Positions 1 through 5,224 of a DNA stretch of 6,368 nt are shown here, in pieces (positions within the stretch are counted from its first letter, which is position 1; the number at the start of each line of letters is the position of its first letter). The position numbers were made by a program, and so were the translations under genes. The notes under the pieces are model-generated. The model searched no databases. It was not told the DNA's origin and saw only the letters and a program-made list of their open reading frames with translations. This stretch comes from an uncultured Erysipelotrichaceae bacterium. GTDB lineage: Bacteria; Bacillota_I; Bacilli_A; RF39; UBA660. The stretch spans positions 1-6,368 of the forward strand of contig CACXFY010000079.1 of NCBI GenBank assembly GCA_902767005.1, written 5' to 3'.

Positions 1-425
1 CTTTTTATAATATCAAAACCATATATTAAGAATGGTATAGTCAATATTAGTATAGTAATTCCATGAATAATAGGATGTTCATGCATACTAAAAATACTTG
101 GTATTGGTAAATGAATCATACTTCCCATAGATATATACATAAGTATTAATGCTAGTACAGCAAATAGAATAATATAATTAAAAGAATAGTCTTTCTTATT
201 AGCTAATTTATTATCATAAACACCTAAATAAGTATAACCTGATTCTTTTATGAATCTTGCAATATCAGCCATAGTAACTTTGTCTTCATCATAATGAATA
301 AGAGCTTGGGCCATAACTAAATTAACAGAGGCTTCTACTCCATCTTGTTTATTTAGGTATTTCTCAACTCTATTTTGACAAGCACTACAACTCATACCTC
401 CTACTTTTATGATTACTTTTTTCAT
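1..425 (-). CDS. copA: Copper-exporting P1B-type ATPase, N-terminal part (runs off left edge)
   Basis: This is the first 141 codons of a heavy-metal transporting P-type ATPase; the rest lies beyond position 1. Residues 3-69 form a heavy-metal-associated domain with the metal-binding loop GMSCSAC (Cys13 and Cys16). After a short linker come membrane helices at about 83-101 and 119-137. The segment between them, reading YISMGSMIHLPIPS, closely resembles the second-helix region of Cu(+)-exporting CopA proteins, which pump cytosolic copper(I) out using ATP. The phosphorylation (DKTGT) and CPC motifs would lie outside the window, so metal specificity rests on the HMA domain and this helix. The ATG at 423-425 is preceded by AGGTGAT at 429-435, an excellent ribosome binding site. 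The gene appears to have its own short leader just behind the terminator of the upstream gene. I saw no CopY-type operator (TACAnnTGTA) in the 39-nt gap. Confidence 0.92.
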   Translation of the reverse strand, partial: MKKVIIKVGGMSCSACQNRVEKYLNKQDGVEASVNLVMAQALIHYDEDKVTMADIARFIKESGYTYLGVYDNKLANKKDYSFNYIILFAVLALILMYISMGSMIHLPIPSIFSMHEHPIIHGITILILTIPFLIYGFDIIK

Positions 426-441
426 AAAATCACCTACTTTT

Positions 442-447
442 ATTATA
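442..447 (-). promoter_or_regulatory. Candidate -10 box for copA
   Basis: A perfect TATAAT reads on the minus strand from 447 to 442, 16 nt before the copA start codon. It lies directly after the U-tract of the preceding terminator. No convincing -35 hexamer stands 16-18 nt upstream, because that space is occupied by the terminator hairpin, and there is no TG extension. Transcription from here would give a very short leader beginning near the ribosome binding site. A perfect hexamer is easy to obtain by chance in such AT-rich DNA, so confidence is limited. Confidence 0.4.
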
Positions 448-451
448 TAAT

Positions 452-478
452 AAAAAAGTTCAATTTATGAACTTTTTT
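452..478 (-). terminator. Intrinsic terminator of the InlB-repeat gene (stop codon in loop)
   Basis: A perfect 10-bp inverted repeat (452-461 with 469-478) encloses a 7-nt loop (462-468). On the minus strand the last arm ends in six T followed by ATTAT. The TAA stop codon of the gene it terminates (465-467) sits wholly inside the loop. The T/A arms make the hairpin symmetrical, so it could also act on plus-strand transcripts arriving from the left. Confidence 0.8.
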
Positions 479-851
479 CATAGTTTGCAGTATAAAATAT
501 TATATCTTTTTTCATTTCTATAAACCAACCTATAAATTTATAATTAGAATTTGTAGGATCACCTTTAAACTTAGGAATATTATCTATTTCACAATCATAG
601 TATATTTCTTCTTGAAATATAGAACCATTTAAACCATCTTTATATATAACTATATATTTTTGATTAGCTATATTATATATTTCTTTTCTTAGACCTTTTA
701 ATTCTCCATCAATACTCATACTAATAGGAATACTAATACTATTATTGAACAAAGTATTAGTATTATTTCTTAGTGGTATTAAAAAAGTAATTAAAACAAA
801 GATAATAATCATAGTACTAATAAATATTCTAGTTTGTCTTTCTTTTTTCAT
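465..851 (-). CDS. Small membrane-anchored protein with one InlB-type repeat
   Basis: The 128-residue protein has a short positive N-terminus and one hydrophobic helix at about residues 9-26 with no lipobox and no obvious signal-peptidase site. The remainder should therefore be outside the cell, anchored by the helix. Residues 66-126 fit the pattern of the Listeria-Bacteroides/InlB B-repeat: an initial beta strand with YKDGL, a central FKGDPT, then YKFIGWF (Gly108-Trp109) and a terminal YTANYEK. Such repeats form ubiquitin-like beta folds in surface proteins and usually occur in tandem in long adhesins; here a single copy makes up nearly the whole exported part. The start is supported by AAGGTGT at 856-862 and by an extended -10 promoter upstream. 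It has its own terminator, so it looks monocistronic. The repeat assignment comes from pattern recognition and the role is unknown. Confidence 0.8.
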   Translation of the reverse strand: MKKERQTRIFISTMIIIFVLITFLIPLRNNTNTLFNNSISIPISMSIDGELKGLRKEIYNIANQKYIVIYKDGLNGSIFQEEIYYDCEIDNIPKFKGDPTNSNYKFIGWFIEMKKDIIFYTANYEKSS

Positions 852-873
852 AATTACACCTTATTCTTAATTC

Positions 874-882
874 ATTATAGCA
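874..882 (-). promoter_or_regulatory. Extended -10 promoter for the InlB-repeat gene
   Basis: The minus strand reads TGCTATAAT from 882 to 874, a perfect TGN-extended -10 box, 23 nt before the ATG at 851. The -35 position falls inside the terminator hairpin of the upstream lipoprotein gene and has only weak similarity to TTGACA (TTTCAA). The TG extension can substitute for a -35 element. Confidence 0.7.
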
Positions 883-910
883 AAAAAAAGAAAAGTTTGA
901 AACTTTTCTT
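882..910 (-). terminator. Intrinsic terminator of the lipoprotein gene
   Basis: An 11-bp perfect inverted repeat (888-898 with 900-910) is centred on position 899. Allowing for a realistic loop this is an AAGAAAAG/CTTTTCTT stem with a TTTCAAA loop, followed on the minus strand by an uninterrupted run of eight T (889-882). It begins 5 nt after the stop codon of the lipoprotein gene. The end of its T-run abuts the TGCTATAAT promoter of the next gene, so terminator and promoter are packed into about 37 nt. Confidence 0.85.
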
Positions 911-915
911 TATGA

Positions 916-1377
916 TTAATAATTAAATATTTTTAATATTGTATTTACATCATCTTTATAATCTCTTTTTGTATTAGCAAATAGACAAGTAGTATTTACA
1001 CAACTAATTACTTGATAAGTATTTGATGTTTGTTTTTTAAATGTATGATAATTTAGACCATTTATTTCTAATGTACTTACTGCTCCATCTTTAACCTTTT
1101 CAAAAGCTTCAACATTAGTATCATAGAATATCTTTGCTCTGTCTCTACTATCAAAATTATAGAATTCTATTTGGAATGTTCTATTTTGATTTTGACCAAT
1201 AAAGACTTCTTTTATATCAGAATATCTAGAATAATCTTTTGATGAATTAGTAACAGTATATTGATTCTCTCTTAATACTTTATTAAAGTCTGCTGAAGTA
1301 ATACTATCTTTTTTTAGATCACATCCAACTAATAATACTATTGTTAATAAACTAATTAATAGTAATTTCTTTTTCAT
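916..1377 (-). CDS. Small lipoprotein of unknown function
   Basis: The 153-residue precursor starts with KKK, has a hydrophobic core, and ends its signal peptide in a clear lipobox Leu16-Val17-Gly18-Cys19. Signal peptidase II cleavage and lipid attachment at Cys19 are expected, placing a mature domain of about 135 residues on the outer face of the membrane. That domain begins with SITSADFNKVLRENQY, a helix followed by alternating strands, and resembles small lipoproteins common in low-GC gut Firmicutes. I cannot name its family with confidence. Two further cysteines, Cys126 and Cys131 (SCVNTTC), could form a disulfide or hold a metal; this is inference. The ATG is preceded by AGGTGAT (1381-1387). 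The gene is divergent from ylmH, has its own extended -10 box and is followed by a strong terminator, so it is probably monocistronic. Confidence 0.85.
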   Translation of the reverse strand: MKKKLLLISLLTIVLLVGCDLKKDSITSADFNKVLRENQYTVTNSSKDYSRYSDIKEVFIGQNQNRTFQIEFYNFDSRDRAKIFYDTNVEAFEKVKDGAVSTLEINGLNYHTFKKQTSNTYQVISCVNTTCLFANTKRDYKDDVNTILKIFNY

Positions 1378-1395
1378 ATTATCACCTACTATTTA

Positions 1396-1404
1396 AATAT
1401 ATCA
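1396..1404 (-). promoter_or_regulatory. Candidate extended -10 promoter for the lipoprotein gene
   Basis: On the minus strand TGATATATT runs from 1404 to 1396, matching TGN-TATAAT at all but one position, 18 nt before the ATG at 1377. The hexamer 17 nt upstream (TACAAA) is a poor -35. It shares the 79-nt divergent gap with the ylmH promoter; the two -10 boxes face away from each other about 27 nt apart. Confidence 0.5.
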
Positions 1405-1430
1405 TAAAAATACTAACTTTTGTATATTTT

Positions 1431-1439
1431 TGTTATAAT
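1431..1439 (+). promoter_or_regulatory. Extended -10 promoter for ylmH
   Basis: TGTTATAAT at 1431-1439 is a perfect TGN-extended -10 box, 17 nt before the ylmH ATG. The -35 position (1411-1416, TACTAA) is not consensus. Initiation about 7 nt downstream gives a very short leader containing the GAGGG ribosome binding site at 1446-1450. Confidence 0.65.
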
Positions 1440-1456
1440 ATGACTGAGGGATAATT

Positions 1457-2137
1457 ATGTATGTAATACAGAAAAATATTAATAGATTAAGAAATGGTAC
1501 TTATACTTTCTTTTTAGATCCAAAAGAACAAAAAGAGATGATTAGTAAACTTAAAAAGAATGAATATAAAATATATAAACCTTATAAGGATAGTGAAAAG
1601 AACATCTTTTATAAAGATAGATTTCCAGAAGTACTATTATATGAAATTAAGATTAAAATGCCAGTCCGTCATCAAGATATATTAGGAAGTATTTATTCTT
1701 TAAATATAGATGGTGGATTATTTGGAGATGTTTTGATAATAGATAATCATTACTATGTATATATACTTAGTATGTTAAGAAATTATTTTGAGAGTAATTT
1801 TCTAATGGTAAAAAATAGTTATATTGAATTAATTGAATTGGATGTAGATACTTTTAAAGATTATGAAAGAAGTTATGAAGAAATAGATTTAATTGTATCT
1901 AGTGAGAGAATTGATACAGTTATTAGTAGTATTATACATAGTGGTAGAAATAGGATTAAAGACTTAATTAAAGATAAATCTATTATGTTAAATTATGATT
2001 ATTTAAAAGATCCTTCATATAAATTAAAAGAAGATGATACTTTTAGCATTAAAAAGATTGGTAAATTTAAATATATGGGAATAATTAATAAAACTAAAAG
2101 CAATCACTTAGTTATAAAAATATATAAATATATTTAA
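1457..2137 (+). CDS. ylmH: YlmH-type RNA-binding S4 domain protein
   Basis: The 226-residue protein matches the YlmH family throughout. The N-terminal part has TFFLDPKEQ (residues 17-25). The central signature VRHQDILGSIYSLNIDGGLFGDVLI (70-94) corresponds to the family's HRDfLGalmgLgi..ekiGDI. A C-terminal S4 RNA-binding domain covers about 148-215 (SSERIDTVISSII, then IKDLIKDKSIMLNY and KEDDTFSIKKIGKFKY). YlmH binds the large ribosomal subunit and has been implicated in ribosome-associated quality control of stalled peptidyl-tRNA complexes in Bacillus subtilis. It is somewhat shorter than the usual length of about 255 residues, mostly at the N-terminus. The start is fixed by GAGGG six nt upstream. 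The gene usually sits beside sepF/ylmG/divIVA in the cell-division cluster; here none of these is present and it has its own promoter. No terminator is evident after it, so some read-through into the zinc-ribbon gene is possible. Confidence 0.9.
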   Translation: MYVIQKNINRLRNGTYTFFLDPKEQKEMISKLKKNEYKIYKPYKDSEKNIFYKDRFPEVLLYEIKIKMPVRHQDILGSIYSLNIDGGLFGDVLIIDNHYYVYILSMLRNYFESNFLMVKNSYIELIELDVDTFKDYERSYEEIDLIVSSERIDTVISSIIHSGRNRIKDLIKDKSIMLNYDYLKDPSYKLKEDDTFSIKKIGKFKYMGIINKTKSNHLVIKIYKYI

Positions 2138-2143
2138 TTTATA

Positions 2144-2173
2144 TTGAAAAACAAACTGTAATTATATTATAAT
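2144..2173 (+). promoter_or_regulatory. Sigma-A-type promoter for the zinc-ribbon gene
   Basis: TTGAAA at 2144-2149 and a perfect TATAAT at 2168-2173 are separated by 18 nt. This is the only promoter in the window with a good -35 element. Transcription should begin near 2180, just ahead of the ribosome binding site AGAGGTG (2186-2192), which stands 9 nt before the ATG at 2202. Confidence 0.7.
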
Positions 2174-2201
2174 TTTGTTATAGAAAGAGGTGTTATAAAT
2201 A

Positions 2202-2618
2202 ATGGCTAAGTTTTGTACAAATTGTGGACAAGAACTAATTGAAGGCGCAAAAGCATGTGGTAATTGTGGTACTCAAGTTGAAGAAGCAGTAAAAGAAGAA
2301 AAGAAAGAAACTATTACTGTTAAGGCAACTCCTGAGAGTGGAAATACTACTGCTGCTCCTGGAAAAACAAATGGATTAGCTATAGCTGGATTTGTTACTA
2401 CTTTGGTATCTACATTACTATGTTGTGGTATGTTTAATCTTGTTGGTTTAATTCTATCAATTGTTGGATTGGTTCAAGCTAAAAACTATGATGGAAATGG
2501 TAAAGGTTTAGCAATAGCAGGTATTGTAATTGCGGCAGTTGTAATGGTATTATCATTCGTAATATTTATTGTTGCTGGTATAGGTTCTGAAGCATTTGAA
2601 GAATTGGCTTACTCATAA
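2202..2618 (+). CDS. Zinc-ribbon + DUF4190 membrane protein
   Basis: The 138-residue protein opens with a compact zinc ribbon, FCTNCGQELIEGAKACGNCG, in which Cys5, Cys8, Cys19 and Cys22 form two CxxC knuckles. A charged, low-complexity linker (about 26-55, Glu/Lys then Thr/Ala/Pro) leads to two hydrophobic segments at about 58-93 and 102-126. The NGLAIAGFV...LVQAKNYDGNGKGLAIAGIV pattern is that of DUF4190, a duplicated Gly/Ala-rich membrane hairpin. The ribbon should face the cytoplasm. The biochemical function of these proteins is unknown. Codon use includes more GCA/GCT, GGT and GTT than the neighbours, partly reflecting its Gly/Ala/Val-rich composition; with a good promoter and ribosome binding site this suggests fairly high expression. 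Its TAA stop is part of a terminator hairpin, and the DUF2752 gene starts 4 nt later. Confidence 0.9.
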   Translation: MAKFCTNCGQELIEGAKACGNCGTQVEEAVKEEKKETITVKATPESGNTTAAPGKTNGLAIAGFVTTLVSTLLCCGMFNLVGLILSIVGLVQAKNYDGNGKGLAIAGIVIAAVVMVLSFVIFIVAGIGSEAFEELAYS

Positions 2619-2643
2619 AGCTATGGAAAAGCATAGCTTTTTT
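2617..2643 (+). terminator. Intrinsic terminator holding a stop codon and the next start codon
   Basis: A perfect 9-bp stem (2617-2625 with 2632-2640) closes a six-base GAAAAG loop and runs into six T (2638-2643). The last two bases of the TAA stop of the zinc-ribbon gene (2616-2618) are the base of the 5' arm. The entire ATG of the DUF2752 gene (2623-2625) is the top of the same arm. The structure should end most transcripts of the zinc-ribbon gene and, in read-through RNA, would bury the downstream start codon. Confidence 0.8.
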
Positions 2644-2997
2644 CTTTCGATAATACTTGTACTTTTAATCTCTTCTTTATTAGTTTTTGATGTCATTAAA
2701 TATATATGCCCTTTTAGAATAATAGGTTTATGGTGTCCAGGTTGTGGTGGTACACGTATGATTAGATCTATATTTGCATTAGATTTTTATCAAGCATTTA
2801 GATATAATCCACTACTATTTATATTATTAATATGTAGTATTATTTTTGGAATTATAGAATTAATACTTTATATAAAAAAGAAGCCTTTAATAAAGCCTTC
2901 TACAAAGTTTTGGATATTTATTTTAGTATTATTAATTATTTATATGATACTTAGAAATATTCCGGCTTTTAGTTATTTAATACCAACAGAAGTATAA
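2623..2997 (+). CDS. DUF2752 membrane protein
   Basis: The protein is 124 residues from the ATG at 2623. A first membrane helix (about 7-24) is followed by the DUF2752 signature: ICPFRIIGLWCPGCGGTR, with Cys29-Pro30, then Cys38-Pro-Gly-Cys41 and GGTR, and after a short gap YNPLLF (Asn62-Pro63). Two further helices lie at about 64-83 and 97-112. The cysteines could bind metal or form a disulfide, but the family has no established function. The start is uncertain: an in-frame TTG at 2596 would overlap the upstream gene by 23 nt and add nine residues (KNWLTHKA) with no family resemblance. ATG 2623 gives the expected short N-terminus but has no Shine-Dalgarno sequence and lies inside the terminator stem. 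There is no later in-frame ATG, GTG or TTG before the first signature cysteine. Expression therefore probably depends on read-through and on reinitiation by ribosomes finishing the zinc-ribbon gene. Confidence 0.85.
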   Translation: MEKHSFFLSIILVLLISSLLVFDVIKYICPFRIIGLWCPGCGGTRMIRSIFALDFYQAFRYNPLLFILLICSIIFGIIELILYIKKKPLIKPSTKFWIFILVLLIIYMILRNIPAFSYLIPTEV

Positions 2998-3008
2998 CTT
3001 CTGTTTTT
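2985..3008 (+). terminator. Intrinsic terminator of the DUF2752 gene (stop codon in loop)
   Basis: AACAGAAGT (2985-2993) pairs with ACTTCTGTT (2997-3005) around a tight ATA loop, followed by TTTTTGTTTT. The stem is made from the last codons (Thr-Glu-Val) and the TAA stop at 2995-2997 spans the loop and the first base of the 3' arm. Confidence 0.8.
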
Positions 3009-3018
3009 GTTTTAATAG

Positions 3019-3047
3019 AAAAAGAATTAGATTAAACTAATTCTTTT
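3019..3047 (-). terminator. Intrinsic terminator of the TSCPD/FemX unit (stop codon in loop)
   Basis: A perfect 11-bp inverted repeat (3020-3030 with 3037-3047) surrounds a 6-nt loop (3031-3036) that contains the TAA stop (3032-3034) of the TSCPD gene. On the minus strand the 3' arm ends in TTCTTTTT then CTAT, so the U-tract is partly within the stem. The arms also place T-rich sequence on the plus side, so it may back up the plus-strand terminator 11 nt away. Confidence 0.7.
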
Positions 3048-3283
3048 GCTTCTTTTAGAGCTTTAGCTAATTGATCTGGACAAGATGTTGGTCTAGCATT
3101 ACAAGTAACACCTTCTAATTTAGATATTATTACATCTATGTCTTCTCCTTCTATTAACTTACTTATTCCTTTTAAATTACCATTACAACCATTAGTAAAT
3201 TCTACATTATACACTTTATTATCTTTTATATCAAAGTTTATTTCTGTAGAACATGTACCATGTGTTTTATATGTATGATGCAT
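3032..3283 (-). CDS. Small TSCPD-domain protein (TIGR03905 type)
   Basis: The 83-residue protein consists of a single TSCPD domain: YKTHGTCSTEINFDI, VEFTNGCNGNLKGISKLI, CNARPTSCPDQLAKALKEA. Four cysteines (11, 33, 61, 68) are positioned as in the TIGR03905 family, small Firmicutes proteins distantly related to the C-terminal region of vitamin B12-dependent ribonucleotide reductase. Metal binding by these cysteines is plausible, but the function is not established. The start is well defined. The ribosome binding site AAGGAGA lies in the last codons of the FemX gene, whose stop is only 1 nt away, so the two genes are almost certainly co-transcribed and translationally coupled. It is the last gene of the unit and ends in a terminator loop. 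Confidence 0.88.
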   Translation of the reverse strand: MHHTYKTHGTCSTEINFDIKDNKVYNVEFTNGCNGNLKGISKLIEGEDIDVIISKLEGVTCNARPTSCPDQLAKALKEAKELV

Positions 3284-3284
3284 A

Positions 3285-4514
3285 TTATTCTCCTTTTATT
3301 TTATGAATTATTTTAAATAATTTATATTTCCAATTAATTGGCAATTCCCATTCACCAATTAATTCTTCGACATAACCATTAAAGCCTCTTTTAAATTCGT
3401 AAATTCCATAATCTTTAGGATGAGTATTAATATTTTCTGGTATTCCATAGAAGTTATGTTTCTTGAAACCATTTTCTATTCCATACTTAATTAATTCCCA
3501 TTGGATTAAATATTGTGAATTAAACTTCATAAATTCTTCATAATTACCACTTGATAAATATATAACTTCTGGTTGTATTAACATAAACATAGATCCTGAT
3601 AATGTAATTATATCTTTGCCTTGTTCTTTGATAATACTTTCTGAATCATCTATTCTTTTCTTTAATGACTCTATTTCATTATTTAAATTCTTTTTAGCAC
3701 CATCATTATATTTAGCGTCACTAAGGCTACTTATTTTTTCTTCTTTTTCTTTTATTTCATCTTTTAATCTTTTTATATAATCTTTTAAATTTAATTCAGT
3801 AATAAAATATTTTACTTCGTTTTTATCATGAAATAATTTATACATTTCTTGGAAATAAGATAATTTTCTGACACTGAAACCTTTTCTTTCTCCAGTTTCT
3901 TCCATAATAGATTGAAATCTATCTAATTCATCATAACTTATCTCATTTACTGTAATACCAAACTTTTCTGCTTTACGTATTAGATTTCTAGTATTTGGTT
4001 TCATTTCTTTTAATATTTGTTCTTCTGTTTTACCTTCTAATCCTAGTGAAAACATCCAAGAAACTTGTTCTAGATTCTTAGTTGGTACTTTTTTAAAACC
4101 TAATTCTTTTAAATGTTCTACTACTTTAGAATTATCTTCTCCACCTTCTACTATGTTACCATCTAAGTCTCTTTCCTTATATATTAAGTATGGATCTACT
4201 CTAAAGATATATCCTTTATGATCACTTACAAATTCTTTTATTTTTTTAGTAAAGAAATCTACTAATTTAGTATTATTAAAATCTAGTAAATAACCACGTG
4301 GAGAATAAAATTCATATGAATTAAAATGTCTTTTATGAGCAAATAACATTGAAGCCGCAATTAATTTTTTATTTTCTTTTACTCCAACAAAGTATGTAAT
4401 CCATCCACTCTTTTCTCTTAATTTAGAAATTTCTGGAGCTGATAAAAATGTTTTTAATGGATGCTTTTCCCAAAACTTAGTATATTCTTTTTCTGTTATT
4501 TCTGTAAATTCCAT
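3285..4514 (-). CDS. FemABX/MurM-type peptidoglycan bridge aminoacyltransferase
   Basis: This 409-residue protein has the FemABX architecture. An N-terminal GNAT-like half comprises FWEKHPLKTFLSAPE at 14-28, WITYFVGVKENKKLIAASML at 38-57 and YSPRGYLLDF at 70-79. The second half includes MKPNTRNLIRKAEKFGI (171-187) and FNSQYLIQWELIKYGIENG (331-349), and the hallmark C-terminal FKRGFNG (374-380). A charged Lys/Glu-rich segment at about 243-298 is the helical coiled-coil arm inserted in this family, as in FemA and MurM. These cytoplasmic enzymes transfer amino acids from aminoacyl-tRNA to the lysine or equivalent side chain of the peptidoglycan precursor to build interpeptide bridges. Which amino acid is added, and whether it is the first or a later one, cannot be told. 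The ATG (4512-4514) follows the TGA stop of the upstream membrane protein by 4 nt, with a weak GAAAGAAGATGA ribosome site, consistent with coupling. Confidence 0.92.
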   Translation of the reverse strand: MEFTEITEKEYTKFWEKHPLKTFLSAPEISKLREKSGWITYFVGVKENKKLIAASMLFAHKRHFNSYEFYSPRGYLLDFNNTKLVDFFTKKIKEFVSDHKGYIFRVDPYLIYKERDLDGNIVEGGEDNSKVVEHLKELGFKKVPTKNLEQVSWMFSLGLEGKTEEQILKEMKPNTRNLIRKAEKFGITVNEISYDELDRFQSIMEETGERKGFSVRKLSYFQEMYKLFHDKNEVKYFITELNLKDYIKRLKDEIKEKEEKISSLSDAKYNDGAKKNLNNEIESLKKRIDDSESIIKEQGKDIITLSGSMFMLIQPEVIYLSSGNYEEFMKFNSQYLIQWELIKYGIENGFKKHNFYGIPENINTHPKDYGIYEFKRGFNGYVEELIGEWELPINWKYKLFKIIHKIKGE

Positions 4515-4518
4515 TCAA

Positions 4519-5178
4519 TCATCTTCTTTCTTTTCTTTTAGTAACATTTATAAATACACTTTCTTTACCTAATAATGTAATAATAAATAATATTATTATT
4601 AAAGCAAGTGCTAAATAATTAGCAGTTAATAGTGGATCAAAGACATCTTCTCTACTTTTAGTAGTATCTAGATAACTATTAGTTAAATAATTATTAAAAT
4701 TGTCTTTAGTTATTACTACTTCATTTTCTTTAGGTACAAAGTTTTTTAAATTATTAATTGCTAGCTCTTTTATCTTGTCATTTATAACTACTGGATAACC
4801 ATATACTTTTATAGATTTAGGTTCTTTTTCTCTTCTACCATAAGTATAATCTATTATGTCTTTATATTTATTATATTCTAGTTCATCTATCGCAATTAAA
4901 TATGTATGCCACATGCCAGTGTCTTCTTTTTCAATAATATAGTGAATACCAATATTTTTTTCTTCTATGTAAGCAAACTTTTCAGACATTTTAGATATTT
5001 CTACATAAGCATAATCTTTAGTAGATGTAGTATCTTGGAGATGTGGTACATCCATATATTTTTGATATTGGGTATAAGCACTGACAAATAATACAGTCAT
5101 AATTATTAAGTAAACTGTACATAATAAGTAACGAATAGTTAGTTTTTTTTCATTTACTATTTTCTTTCTTTTACTCAT
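4519..5178 (-). CDS. Two-pass membrane protein with an extracytoplasmic domain, unknown function
   Basis: The 219-residue protein has a positively charged N-terminus (MSKRKK), a first membrane helix at about 15-35, a hydrophilic domain of about 145 residues, a second helix at about 184-204, and a basic tail ending KRKERR. By the positive-inside rule both ends are cytoplasmic and the middle domain is outside. That domain has an alternating strand pattern: YAYVEISKMSEKFAYIEEKN, IHYIIEKEDTGMWHTYLIAI, KSIKVYGYPVVINDKIKELA. It resembles uncharacterised Firmicutes membrane proteins (possibly the DUF6709 group; from memory, not verified). It is the first gene behind a new promoter, has a GAGGT ribosome site (5186-5190 region), and is followed after 4 nt by the FemX gene. 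The link suggests a role near cell-wall assembly, but this is inference. It ends with TGA, the only TGA stop among the genes here. Confidence 0.85.
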   Translation of the reverse strand: MSKRKKIVNEKKLTIRYLLCTVYLIIMTVLFVSAYTQYQKYMDVPHLQDTTSTKDYAYVEISKMSEKFAYIEEKNIGIHYIIEKEDTGMWHTYLIAIDELEYNKYKDIIDYTYGRREKEPKSIKVYGYPVVINDKIKELAINNLKNFVPKENEVVITKDNFNNYLTNSYLDTTKSREDVFDPLLTANYLALALIIILFIITLLGKESVFINVTKRKERR

Positions 5179-5201
5179 ATTTATACCTCAATTCCTATTT
5201 T

Positions 5202-5210
5202 ATTTTAGCA
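5202..5210 (-). promoter_or_regulatory. Extended -10 promoter for the membrane protein-FemX-TSCPD unit
   Basis: TGCTAAAAT reads on the minus strand from 5210 to 5202, 24 nt before the ATG at 5178. It is a TGN-extended -10 box one mismatch from TATAAT. The -35 position overlaps the T-run of the preceding terminator and is not consensus. Its placement right behind a terminator supports a separate transcription unit. Confidence 0.5.
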
Positions 5211-5224
5211 TAATTTCTATCAAT

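Noticed and set aside
1378..1456. Riboswitch or other structured leader in the divergent gap
   Set aside because: Only 79 nt are available, both -10 boxes fill it, and no conserved riboswitch elements or stable stems were seen.
2524..2553. Possible internal promoter (TTGTAA, 18 nt, TGG-TATTAT) within the zinc-ribbon gene
   Set aside because: The bases are explained by a Val/Ile/Met-rich membrane segment, and its transcript would still have to pass the terminator at 2617-2643. Kept only as a weak alternative.
2596..2622. TTG start for the DUF2752 gene, overlapping the zinc-ribbon gene
   Set aside because: It has no good ribosome site, adds residues unlike the family N-terminus, and TTG followed by nine codons is easily open by chance. 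ATG 2623 gives the expected length, though it is inside a hairpin.
4519..4521. TGA read as tryptophan (mycoplasma code)
   Set aside because: TGA here ends a protein whose basic tail is a natural C-terminus, and the FemX start follows 4 nt later. Tryptophan is encoded by TGG in all genes examined, so the standard bacterial code fits.
4906..5091. Plus-strand open frame of 61 codons
   Set aside because: It lies antisense inside the two-pass membrane protein gene, has no ribosome binding site or promoter, and its Phe/Ile-rich composition is what the reverse strand of Lys/Asn/Tyr-rich coding DNA produces.
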